Notes: a model not told the origin generated them from the letters alone. 8,432 nt of DNA from an uncultured Campylobacter sp. (GCA_934718785.1 CAKVAF010000027.1:1-8432), one strand, 5' to 3'. Numbered from the stretch's first letter, positions 1-5,866 are shown. A program made the numbers and translations.

Positions 1-55
1 TAGATTTACTAAACTAAATTCACTCATCCAAAAAGTTAGATTACTCAGTAAATTT

Positions 56-77
56 TAAAAAATTCTGTCATTGCGAG
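56..77 (+). repeat. 22-bp direct repeat, first copy, with a half palindrome
   Basis: The 22 bases at 56-77 recur exactly at 173-194. They consist of an A-rich lead, then TTCTGTCATTGCGAG. The second copy continues into a complete palindrome. This one decays after GCGAG, and only a weak match to the other arm (AGCAAATCG, 91-99) follows. It is probably a degenerate member of the same repeat family. Confidence 0.8.
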
Positions 78-112
78 AATTTAAATTTACAGCAAATCGT
101 TTTTACTGTGTT

Positions 113-146
113 ATTGCGAGAAAATCCGTAGGATTTTCGTGGCAAT
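113..146 (+). repeat. Palindromic intergenic repeat, copy B
   Basis: The outer arms ATTGC (113-117) and GCAAT (142-146) are complementary. They enclose an inner perfect 8-bp stem, GAAAATCC (120-127) and GGATTTTC (131-138), around a GTA loop. The inner stem sequence differs from those of the other copies while the outer arms are kept. The tail reads GGCAATCCAT followed by AT-rich sequence, like the copy at the right end of the window. Confidence 0.8.
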
Positions 147-172
147 CCATTCTTTAAAAATAAAAAGAAATC

Positions 173-220
173 TAAAAAATTCTGTCATTGCGAGCGTTTG
201 AAAAACGCGAAGCAATCTAT
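173..220 (+). repeat. Palindromic intergenic repeat, copy C
   Basis: This copy starts with the 22-bp direct repeat shared with 56-77 (173-194). Outer arms ATTGC (187-191) and GCAAT (212-216) enclose an inner stem GCGTTT (194-199) and AAACGC (203-208) with a GAA loop. It also forms the left half of the larger fold-back unit at 185-301. Confidence 0.8.
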
Positions 221-301
221 AATCAAAAATTCAAAAAAACCGCACTTTAACCGCGCAATCAAACAATAGATTGCCACGCTCATTTCATTCGCTCGCAATG
301 A
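185..301. repeat. 117-bp fold-back unit made of two opposed palindromes
   Basis: Copies C and D face each other. The outer arms TCATTGCGAGCG (185-196) and CGCTCGCAATGA (290-301) are perfect 12-bp complements. The inner arms GCAATCTAT (212-220) and ATAGATTGC (266-274) are perfect 9-bp complements. The 45-base centre (221-265) is mostly AT and codes for nothing visible. The nested inverted repeats and lack of coding resemble a MITE-like or REP-doublet (BIME-like) element. Mobility is an inference, and no target-site duplication was established. Confidence 0.65.
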
Positions 302-303
302 CG
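266..303 (-). repeat. Palindromic intergenic repeat, copy D (inverted)
   Basis: This is the reverse-oriented copy, with arms ATTGC (270-274) and GCAAT (295-299) and the flank TGAC as in the other copies. The inner stem is less symmetric than in copies B, C and F, with GCTC repeated at 278-281 and 291-294. It pairs with copy C in the fold-back unit. Confidence 0.75.
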
Positions 304-315
304 ACCCTAAAAACT

Positions 316-330
316 CGCGCCGCTGTTTTT
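316..330 (+). repeat. CGCGCCGCTGTTTTT motif, copy 1
   Basis: This 15-base GC-then-T motif occurs identically at 8360-8374, and its first 14 bases occur on the minus strand at 2328-2315. Here it precedes palindrome E by an AT-rich linker, with GGATTGC starting 39 bases after the motif start. At the right end the offset is 41. The motif and palindrome therefore travel together as one module. It is markedly GC-rich against AT-rich surroundings. Confidence 0.75.
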
Positions 331-354
331 GAATTTCTTTTAAATTTAAAGTGT

Positions 355-382
355 GGATTGCTTCGCTGCGCTCGCAATGACA
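355..382 (-). repeat. Palindromic intergenic repeat, copy E
   Basis: GGATTGC (355-361) and GCAATGACA (374-382) form the two ends, with a short GC-rich interior (TTCGCTGCGCTC). The copy is linked on its left to the CGCGCCGCTGTTTTT motif. It lies 41 bp past the stop of the NSS transporter in that gene's reading direction. It could fold in the transcript, but no T-tract follows. Confidence 0.75.
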
Positions 383-422
383 GGAAAAAGGCTTTGCGAT
401 GACTGAATTAGCGGTGCTTAAA

Positions 423-1829
423 TCACGCAAAAAGCTTTAATAAAGCCTGAATACTGCTAAAAATAAACTCCACTTTAAAAATGCCATACAAAAAAATATC
501 CAAAATCACCAGCGGCACGATGAATTTCACATAATAATACCAAATTTTTATCCACACGCTTTTTAGCGCGCCTTCATTTGAAATCTCATCAAGGGATTCT
601 TTTTTCATCACCCAGCCCACATAAATGCAGCAAAAAAGCGCGGTTAAAACAAATAAAATATTGCCACTGACAAAGTCAAAGCTATTAAAGATATTGCGCC
701 CACCCACAAGTCTCACATCGCGCCAAGGACCATAGGTAAGGATACAAGGCAGATTGCCAAAGATGAAGATAAAGCCTAAAGTGAGATTGATTGCTGTGTT
801 TTTAGCGAGCTTAAATTTCTCTTCTAAAACGCTGATAATGACTTGATAGATCGGCAAGCTCGTCGTCAGTGCCGCAATGAGCAAAAGCACGAAAAACAGC
901 ACGCAAATGAGCGTGCCAAAGCTGATATGGCTAAATGCGATAGGCAAAGTGATAAAGACTAGCGAAGGTCCTACATCAGGATTTAGTCCTGCGCTAAAAA
1001 GGGCTGGAAAGATCATAAAGCCTGCTAAAAAGGCGATGAGCGTGTTTAAAACGCCAGTGTAAATTGCGGTTTTAGGTAAATTCTCATCCTTTTTAAGATG
1101 CGATGAAAGCGTGATCATCACGCCAAAGCCAAGGCTAAGCGCGAAAAACACTTGCCCCAAAACATCGATAAAAAGCTTAGGCGTGAGCTTGCTAAAATCA
1201 GGCTCAAGGTAAAACTTCACGCCCTGCCAAGCCCCATCCAGAGTAAGATTGCGCGCGACGACGATAAGCAAACAGATGAAAAGTGCGGGCATGAGAAATT
1301 TCACAGATTTTTCAATGCCATCGATAATGCCTTTTTTTAGGATGATATAATTTGCAAGCACGAAAATCAGCGTGAAAATGCTGATATAAAGGGGTGCGTG
1401 AGTGATATTTTGCTCGTAAAACTGGCTTGTATATTCTTTGCTTACGGGCGCGCTTAAGTCAAAGCCACCAAAACAAAGCCCCCAGATATAAACCAGCACG
1501 AAGCCCCCAAGCACCATATAATAAGCCATAATCCCAAAGCTTCCCAAAAGCCCCATGTAGCCTATGCCCTTATAAATAGGCGCTTTATCTGCGTTTTTAC
1601 CGCCAAAGGCATCGACGCTGTTTTTCATCGCGCGTCTGCCGATGACATTTTCAACCAAAATCACAGGCACGCCGATGATAATCATCGCCACGCAAAAGAT
1701 GAGCACAAACGCCGCTCCGCCATTTTCACCCACCAGATAAGGAAAGCGCCAAGTCGCCCCAAAGCCTATCGTCGCACCTGCAACGGTAAGAATGTAAGTG
1801 AGCGTGCTACTCCAAGTCTGTCTTTGCAT
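423..1829 (-). CDS. Sodium:neurotransmitter symporter (NSS/SNF) family transporter
   Basis: An inner-membrane secondary transporter of 468 residues, full length for bacterial NSS proteins, probably importing an amino acid or related small molecule with a cation. The TM1 signature is clear: WRFPYLVGENGG at 27-38 after the unwound stretch GATIGFGA (18-25), then a basic IGRR at 63-66. TM6 is recognisable as GQVFFALSLGFG (225-236), and TM8 as ALTTSLP (320-326). Against LeuT as I recall it, Na1-site residues Asn27 and Thr254 correspond to Ala25 and Ala230 here. Asn262 matches LeuT Asn286, and Thr322/Thr323 keep the Na2 hydroxyls. The ATG start is supported by AAAGG 6 bases upstream (1840-1836). 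The gene diverges from a small gene on the plus strand and ends beside the repeat cluster, so it seems to be a single-gene unit. The family is sure; the substrate is unknown. Confidence 0.93.
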   Translation of the reverse strand: MQRQTWSSTLTYILTVAGATIGFGATWRFPYLVGENGGAAFVLIFCVAMIIIGVPVILVENVIGRRAMKNSVDAFGGKNADKAPIYKGIGYMGLLGSFGIMAYYMVLGGFVLVYIWGLCFGGFDLSAPVSKEYTSQFYEQNITHAPLYISIFTLIFVLANYIILKKGIIDGIEKSVKFLMPALFICLLIVVARNLTLDGAWQGVKFYLEPDFSKLTPKLFIDVLGQVFFALSLGFGVMITLSSHLKKDENLPKTAIYTGVLNTLIAFLAGFMIFPALFSAGLNPDVGPSLVFITLPIAFSHISFGTLICVLFFVLLLIAALTTSLPIYQVIISVLEEKFKLAKNTAINLTLGFIFIFGNLPCILTYGPWRDVRLVGGRNIFNSFDFVSGNILFVLTALFCCIYVGWVMKKESLDEISNEGALKSVWIKIWYYYVKFIVPLVILDIFLYGIFKVEFIFSSIQALLKLFA

Positions 1830-1886
1830 GATGAGCCTTTGAAATCGCTAAATTTCTTTAGAATTTGCTAGATTTACGAAATTTAA

Positions 1887-1892
1887 ATTTTA
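1887..1892 (-). promoter_or_regulatory. Possible -10 box of the NSS transporter gene
   Basis: The minus strand reads TAAAAT in an AT-rich stretch about 60 bases upstream of the ATG, which would give a leader of roughly 50 bases. There is no clear -35, as is usual for Campylobacter sigma-70 promoters. The evidence is weak because the region is generally AT-rich. Confidence 0.3.
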
Positions 1893-1986
1893 GTGATAAA
1901 AACTTAAAAAAAGCTTATTTTATGGGAATTTACGCCAAAGTGTGCGCGAAATTCACTGAGTTTGTAAATCATTTTTTTAAAAATGC

Positions 1987-1992
1987 TAAAAT
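1987..1992 (+). promoter_or_regulatory. Probable -10 box of the small-protein gene
   Basis: TAAAAT after GC, preceded by a T-tract (1972-1978), lies 26 bases before the ATG and matches the T-rich plus -10 architecture of Campylobacter promoters. Transcription would start near 1999, leaving a leader of about 20 bases that contains the AAGGAA ribosome binding site. This also argues against the longer upstream reading frame, because the promoter would lie inside it. Confidence 0.45.
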
Positions 1993-2009
1993 TCTTAAAA
2001 GATTGAATG

Positions 2010-2015
2010 AAGGAA
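2010..2015 (+). promoter_or_regulatory. Ribosome binding site that sets the small-protein start
   Basis: AAGGAA lies just before two consecutive ATG codons (2018 and 2021). It is the only good Shine-Dalgarno sequence in the frame, so it excludes the upstream TTG at 1865. Confidence 0.65.
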
Positions 2016-2017
2016 AA

Positions 2018-2269
2018 ATGATGAAAAAAGATGAAATTATCGCTGATTTAAACAAGCTTTTTAGTGCTAGAAGCAAATTTTACGCCTTTTTTGACGCGAA
2101 TTTGCCAAAGGTAAAAAATACCGATGTGTTTGACTATAGCTCGGATGAGAATTTAAAGGATGTTTACAAGCTTTTTCATCATTATGATTATGCTATTCGC
2201 AAGCTTTTGCCAAGTCTTTATGAAAAATTTGACATTGATATGGATAAGGATTTGAAAAAGGATTTTTAG
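2018..2269 (+). CDS. Small hypothetical protein, about 83 residues
   Basis: Not recognised with certainty. The frame is open from a TTG at 1865, but that start has no ribosome binding site. AAGGAA at 2010-2015 points to the paired ATG codons at 2018 and 2021. The spacing from AGGA is 3 bases to the first and 6 to the second, so 2021 (82 residues) is equally likely or better. The protein is soluble, highly charged and rich in Lys, Asp and Phe/Tyr, with no membrane segment, signal peptide or cysteine. It looks helical; an amphipathic N-terminal stretch (DEIIADLNKLF) is followed by VFDYSSDENLKDVYKLFHHY and a C-terminal DKDLKKDF. Codon use resembles that of its neighbours. It stands alone between a divergent NSS gene and a convergent MATE gene, and a plausible -10 at 1987-1992 would serve it. 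It is probably real; its function is unknown. Confidence 0.7.
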   Translation: MMKKDEIIADLNKLFSARSKFYAFFDANLPKVKNTDVFDYSSDENLKDVYKLFHHYDYAIRKLLPSLYEKFDIDMDKDLKKDF

Positions 2270-2314
2270 GCACTGGCTTTTGCGTGGATTTTAAATTTTA
2301 TTCAAAATCATTTC

Positions 2315-2328
2315 AAAACAGCGGCGCG
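2315..2328 (-). repeat. CGCGCCGCTGTTTT motif, copy 2 (inverted)
   Basis: On the minus strand this is the same 14 bases as at 316-329 and 8360-8373, here in the gap between two convergent genes (2270-2347). Reading the minus strand, about 20 bases of AT-rich sequence separate it from AAAATCCACGC. That could be a decayed form of the GGATTGCCACGC found after the right-end copy. The complete palindrome is absent. Confidence 0.65.
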
Positions 2329-2347
2329 GGGTTTTAAATGCGTTGTT

Positions 2348-3706
2348 TTAAGAGCAAATTTCTTTTAAAATGCCTTTTTTAAACGCATAAAAAAGCACGG
2401 CTAGGCTGATAAAAAACGAGCAAAGCTGAGCTAGGGGGTAGCTGAGCCAAATGCCATTAAGCCCTAGAAAATGTGGCAAAATGCTGAAAAAAAGCAGCAC
2501 GAAAAGTAAAGTGTAAGAAATAGTGATAATAAAGGAGTTTAAAGGCTTTTGCACGGCTTGAAAAAAGCTTGCTGCTGCCATATTAAAACCAAGCAGCGCA
2601 AAGCCCGCAAAATACATCATCATCGCCACGCGCACATCCTCTAAAAACACCCTATCAAAATTACCCGCAGCGTCTTTTTGCAAAAATAAAATGATCAAAT
2701 ATTTACTGAAAATCACGCTTAAAATATAAAGCAAAAAGCCTGCTACAAGGCTAAATCCAAGCCCAAATTGAAGCACTTTTAAAACGCGCTGCTTTAAATT
2801 CGCCCCATAATTAAAGCTCGCAATGGGCTGAATGGCTTGTGAAGCTGATAAAAGCGTGGTAAAAAGGATGATCCCGCTATACATAATCACGCCATACATT
2901 GCTACGGCGCGGCTTCCTGAAATTTGCATAAGTAAGTGATTGGCTATCAGCATCACCAAAGCAGCGCTAAGCTCGGCGCTAGCTTGTGCTAGGCTGTTTT
3001 TAGCACTTTCAAAGAGCGAAGCAAGCTTAAATTTCAGCACAAAATAAATTTGTCCGCGCCTAAAAACAAAATGCCAAAGCAAGATCAAAAAGCCGATGAA
3101 ATGCCCTAAAATCGTGGCCAGTGCCGAGCCAAAAAGCCCCAAATCAAGCACGAAAATAAACACATAATTTAAAATCACATTGCTTATAGCCCCTACAATC
3201 ATCGCTACCATAGCAAGCACTGGGCGACGGTCATTCATCGCAAAAATGTCAAGCAAAGGATGAAGCACGATGACAAAAGCACCTAAAAAAATCACCCTTA
3301 AATACTCAGCCGCCAAGGGCGCGATTTTTGCGTTTGCACCCAGCAAAAGCACCATTTCATCGCAGTAAATGTAAAAAATCGTGCCAATGATAAGCCCGCT
3401 AAAAAGCGCAAAATAAAACACCGTGCTAAAAATCTCACGCGCCTTGTGCGCTTCATTTTTACCCAAATGATACGCGCAAAGTGAAGCCGCACCTATGCTA
3501 AATAATAGCTCATAAGCAATAAGCACTGGAAAAACAGGCCAAGCAATGCCTATAGCAGCAAGCGCGTCTTCGCCAAGCTTTTGCCCCACAAAGACGCCAT
3601 CAACGACATTATAGGTAGAAAGAGCAAGCATAGCGCATAAAGAGGGGATGAAAAATTTAAAATAAAGCTTAAAAATAGGCGTTTTGGCTAGGTCGATGCA
3701 CTTCAA
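2348..3706 (-). CDS. MATE-family multidrug/toxin efflux transporter
   Basis: An inner-membrane exporter of 452 residues, normal for the MATE family, predicted to have twelve membrane helices in two six-helix halves. It likely extrudes cationic or toxic compounds using a sodium or proton gradient. The N-terminal half has the MepA/DinF-like start DLAKTPIFKLYFKFFIP (5-21) and NVVDGVFVGQKLGEDALAAI (33-52). NDRRPVLAMVAMIVGAISN (158-176) follows the middle helices. The second half carries QPIASFNYGA (293-302), the counterpart of the common QPxxxxNYGA motif. The frame begins at TTG (3706-3704). AAGGAA at 3719-3714 lies at good distance, no upstream in-frame start fits, and the next ATG (residue 26) would delete part of helix 1. 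In C. jejuni, as I recall it, pgpA occupies this position after the sulfurylase-like gene. The family is secure; the substrate cannot be told. Confidence 0.92.
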   Translation of the reverse strand: MKCIDLAKTPIFKLYFKFFIPSLCAMLALSTYNVVDGVFVGQKLGEDALAAIGIAWPVFPVLIAYELLFSIGAASLCAYHLGKNEAHKAREIFSTVFYFALFSGLIIGTIFYIYCDEMVLLLGANAKIAPLAAEYLRVIFLGAFVIVLHPLLDIFAMNDRRPVLAMVAMIVGAISNVILNYVFIFVLDLGLFGSALATILGHFIGFLILLWHFVFRRGQIYFVLKFKLASLFESAKNSLAQASAELSAALVMLIANHLLMQISGSRAVAMYGVIMYSGIILFTTLLSASQAIQPIASFNYGANLKQRVLKVLQFGLGFSLVAGFLLYILSVIFSKYLIILFLQKDAAGNFDRVFLEDVRVAMMMYFAGFALLGFNMAAASFFQAVQKPLNSFIITISYTLLFVLLFFSILPHFLGLNGIWLSYPLAQLCSFFISLAVLFYAFKKGILKEICS

Positions 3707-3713
3707 ACAATAC

Positions 3714-3719
3714 TTCCTT
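3714..3719 (-). promoter_or_regulatory. Ribosome binding site supporting a TTG start for the MATE gene
   Basis: On the minus strand AAGGAA is followed, 7 bases later, by TTG at 3706-3704. No ATG or GTG is in frame near it. The family's typical N-terminal motif begins four codons after this TTG, so the start is well supported. Confidence 0.65.
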
Positions 3720-3758
3720 AATGCATAAAACTTTATAAATTAATGAAATTTAGAAAAA

Positions 3759-3764
3759 ATTATA
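3759..3764 (-). promoter_or_regulatory. Possible -10 box of the MATE gene
   Basis: A perfect TATAAT on the minus strand, preceded by T-rich sequence, lies 52 bases upstream of the TTG start. The predicted leader is about 46 bases. The same stretch holds other TATAAT-like hexamers because it is almost pure AT, so the exact box is uncertain. Confidence 0.4.
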
Positions 3765-3787
3765 ATAAAAATATAATAAAAAGGAGC

Positions 3788-3824
3788 TTAAAATCAGCCC
3801 TTAAATGCATTGAGATGATTTTAA
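3788..3824 (-). terminator. AT-rich hairpin after the sulfurylase-like gene
   Basis: A perfect 9-bp inverted repeat, TTAAAATCA (3788-3796) and TGATTTTAA (3816-3824), encloses a 19-base loop. Reading the minus strand it lies 22 bases past the stop of the three-gene operon, and a TTTTT run follows 5 bases after the stem. The stem has little GC, so termination would be weak. It fits a boundary between the operon and the MATE gene. Confidence 0.4.
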
Positions 3825-3846
3825 AACTTTCAAAATATATCTTAAA

Positions 3847-4998
3847 TCACACAATATATTTTAACTCATAAATTCTTAAAAGCTCTTCGTAAAATTCTCT
3901 ATCGCTTTTTTCTTCGATAATGCCATAGGTGGTAAAAAGCTCGTTGTAGAGATTTTGCAAGTTTTTAAAGCGGTTTGGAAAGAGCTTTTCAAGGATACTG
4001 ATAGAAATTTCACGGCGCATAAAAACAGGTGGCGGGATGATACCGATTTTAAGCAGTTGTTTAAGCGCGCGGGCATTAAATTTCAAGTGATGATGCGCTC
4101 CGTGCGGGCAGGATTTGACACTCACTAAAGCCGTGCATTCTTCGCAATACACGAGCTCAGGTAGCACCAAAACTTGTAAATTGTATTCTTTCATGCAATC
4201 ATCAAGCAAGGTGTAGAGGCGATTTTTATCATAATATGTGCCAAGCCCCGTGTGCGTCTGCCCTACAACAAGCTTCATGCAGCCCAAAGCACTGGCAATT
4301 GAAGCTTCAAGCATAGGATTTAAGTGTGCGTGAAAGATATCGATATTTTTCAAATCAAAGATAAACACCCTATCTTTGGAGATATATTTACTGATAAATT
4401 CTTTCGTGTAGGCTAATTTTAGATCAAATTCAAAGCCACTTGGCTCGTAAGATTCAATAAGAAAAATCACCACTAAATCCGCCTTATCAATGCTCCACCT
4501 TAAAATATGCTCATGTCCTCTGTGTAAAGGATCAAGACTCATTACAAGTGCTGTGGTTACCTGTGCGTTTAAGTCTTTTTTAAGCTTTAGAAATTCTTCT
4601 TTTTTGTGCTTGATATGAGAAGAAAAAAGCTCGAATTCTCCGCCTAAAAACACCCTTTCGCCAATATCACAAGACTGAGATGAAAAAATGCTTTCAATGC
4701 AAGAATTATCTTTAAATTTATCGCTGATTTTAAGCGTGCCTACGACTTTTTTATCGCAAATTAAATCCACGCTATCACCTATATCAATGCCTTTTAAAGA
4801 TGTTTCGCTCGCACAATAACTCAGCACATAAGGATAAAAGCAGCCATTGAGATTATTGTGATTATCTTTAAGTTCTTTGACTTGCTTTTTAGTCATTAAA
4901 TGCGTGCAAGCACCAAGTAAGCCTTCTTTAATGAGACAAAAAATTTCAAAATCCGCTCTTTTTAAAATGATTGCTTTATTTTTTCTTTGTAAGCCCAT
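3847..4998 (-). CDS. ATP-sulfurylase-like nucleotidyltransferase (Cj1609-type)
   Basis: A cytoplasmic protein of 383 residues, about the length of bacterial sulfate adenylyltransferases. An N-terminal PUA-like domain (about 1-135) is followed by an HIGH-superfamily nucleotidyltransferase domain. The ATP-binding motif is PLHRGHEH (157-164). GQTHTGLGTYYD (246-257) corresponds to the usual GRDHAGxGxYY. A zinc-type set C285, C288, C297, H299 (CxxC, eight residues, CxH) resembles that of some thermophile ATP sulfurylases. The C-terminal PPPVFMRREI (322-331) matches the family's PPxxFxRPEV. The QTRN motif, whose Gln and Arg bind sulfate, reads MSLD (153-156). Sulfate activation is therefore doubtful and another acceptor is possible. 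The gene overlaps the regulator gene by 23 bp. Its AAAGGA (5010-5005) lies inside that gene, 6 bases before ATG, indicating translational coupling. The fold is secure; the reaction is not. Confidence 0.85.
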   Translation of the reverse strand: MGLQRKNKAIILKRADFEIFCLIKEGLLGACTHLMTKKQVKELKDNHNNLNGCFYPYVLSYCASETSLKGIDIGDSVDLICDKKVVGTLKISDKFKDNSCIESIFSSQSCDIGERVFLGGEFELFSSHIKHKKEEFLKLKKDLNAQVTTALVMSLDPLHRGHEHILRWSIDKADLVVIFLIESYEPSGFEFDLKLAYTKEFISKYISKDRVFIFDLKNIDIFHAHLNPMLEASIASALGCMKLVVGQTHTGLGTYYDKNRLYTLLDDCMKEYNLQVLVLPELVYCEECTALVSVKSCPHGAHHHLKFNARALKQLLKIGIIPPPVFMRREISISILEKLFPNRFKNLQNLYNELFTTYGIIEEKSDREFYEELLRIYELKYIV

Positions 4999-5866
4999 AT
5001 TTTTTCCTTTTTTCCCATAAAGACTTGCGTGAAATACCCAGCTTTAATGCTAGCTCAGTATCTACAAAAACACCTTGATAATTTAAAATCACAAAGCGCA
5101 CATACTCATCGATTGTTAGAATTTCATTGTTTTGAAAGCTTTTTTCATCGCTGTTTAAATCAAGCATTTCAAGTCCGCCATATTCGTTTAAATTCGCACC
5201 TGAATAAATCATCACATTTTTATTTGCCACTTGCACAACAAGCTTCTCGCGTTGTGTGCTTTCTAATTTGTGATAATTTAAAAGATAGCACAAATCCTTA
5301 CTGCTTAGACTTTTGAGCGTTTTTTCTATATTTTTTTCAAGGCTCAAGTCAAGGCAGTGAAAATTTAATTTATGCGTTTTTACATAATGAAACACAAAAG
5401 CATCTGCATTGAGCTGATCTAGGCTTTGAAGCACTAAAGGGAGTTTGATTTTTTTATGATGGGTTGAAATGGAGCTTACTTTTTGTAAATTGCTTTCAAT
5501 GTAGGTTATATAGGCGTTGTTAAGACTTTTTAGGGCTTTAAAATGCAATTGATGCTCTATTTTTCTAATGAGTTCTTCGACCATAAAGGGCTTTTGAATG
5601 TAATCACTTGCCCCAAGCTTCATAGGATTCATCACTGTATCAATGCTCACATAAGAAACAAGCAGGATAATCGCGCTTAAGCTTGAGCTTTTAATCACAT
5701 TTTCAAAGCCAGCCACAGCGCTTGAGAGCAAAATCACATCATATTGCAAAGAAGGGTCAAATTGATTTAAATTGGCAATTATATCGCAATGATAATTCAC
5801 ATCCGCAAGCTTATTTGCAATGCTTTGCGCTAAATACATTTCATTTTCTACAATCAAAACTTTCAT
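4976..5866 (-). CDS. cemR: Atypical response regulator, CemR/HP1021 type (Cj1608 orthologue)
   Basis: A cytoplasmic DNA-binding regulator of 296 residues; H. pylori HP1021 is almost the same length. Residues 1-110 form a receiver fold (KVLIVENE at 2-9, QKPF at 91-94). The phospho-acceptor Asp is replaced by Ser48 in DVILLSSAVAG, and the acidic pair is reduced to Glu7/Asn8. The Lys92 site remains, so classical phosphorylation is unlikely. The middle (about 120-245) has no clear domain. A Fis-type helix-turn-helix ends the protein (about 255-293, LALKLGISRKSLWEKRKKYGL region). Established for the family: HP1021 binds TGTTWCW boxes, controls many metabolic genes and oriC, and responds to redox state; Cj1608 was named CemR for energy and metabolism control. 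Three cysteines (27, 171, 193) are present. The start overlaps the ispDF stop as ATGA, and the end overlaps the next gene, so it lies mid-operon. The orthology rests on sequence features and synteny and was not tested by search. Confidence 0.88.
   Translation of the reverse strand: MKVLIVENEMYLAQSIANKLADVNYHCDIIANLNQFDPSLQYDVILLSSAVAGFENVIKSSSLSAIILLVSYVSIDTVMNPMKLGASDYIQKPFMVEELIRKIEHQLHFKALKSLNNAYITYIESNLQKVSSISTHHKKIKLPLVLQSLDQLNADAFVFHYVKTHKLNFHCLDLSLEKNIEKTLKSLSSKDLCYLLNYHKLESTQREKLVVQVANKNVMIYSGANLNEYGGLEMLDLNSDEKSFQNNEILTIDEYVRFVILNYQGVFVDTELALKLGISRKSLWEKRKKYGLTKKK

Larger units (their letters stand above)
1..422. other. Gene-free, repeat-rich intergenic region
   Basis: No credible gene lies here. 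An open frame of 81 codons on the minus strand is only a translation of the repeats; it contains the peptide CHCERSEAI, which such palindromes produce. The first 55 bases are plain AT-rich DNA with a small palindrome (TTACTcAGTAA, 41-51). From 56 on, the stretch is built from at least five copies of a short palindrome whose arms read TCATTGCGAG and GCAAT, in both orientations, spaced by AT-rich linkers. It lies just downstream of the minus-strand NSS transporter stop, so some of the hairpins may sit in that gene's 3' untranslated region. No T-run follows them as in a classical terminator. Confidence 0.85.

Noticed and set aside
1..422. Repeat cluster as a CRISPR array
   Set aside because: The repeats are palindromes in both orientations with irregular spacing and variable interiors, without constant repeats, unique spacers or cas genes.
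185..430. 81-codon open frame on the minus strand
   Set aside because: It is entirely a translation of the palindromic repeats (CHCERSEAI-type peptide), lacks a ribosome binding site, and overlaps the end of the NSS gene.
1865..2017. N-terminal extension of the small protein from a TTG
   Set aside because: No Shine-Dalgarno sequence precedes the TTG, and the likely promoter -10 lies within the extension. AAGGAA supports the ATG pair at 2018/2021.
5029..5316. Plus-strand open frame of 95 codons opposite the regulator gene
   Set aside because: It lies wholly antisense to a well-supported gene, without a ribosome binding site or recognisable protein features.
5388..5660. Single HP1021-type boxes on the minus strand at 5394-5388 (TGTTTCA) and 5660-5654 (TGTTTCT)
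   Set aside because: A degenerate 7-mer is expected by chance a few times in 8 kb. These are isolated, inside coding sequence and not paired.
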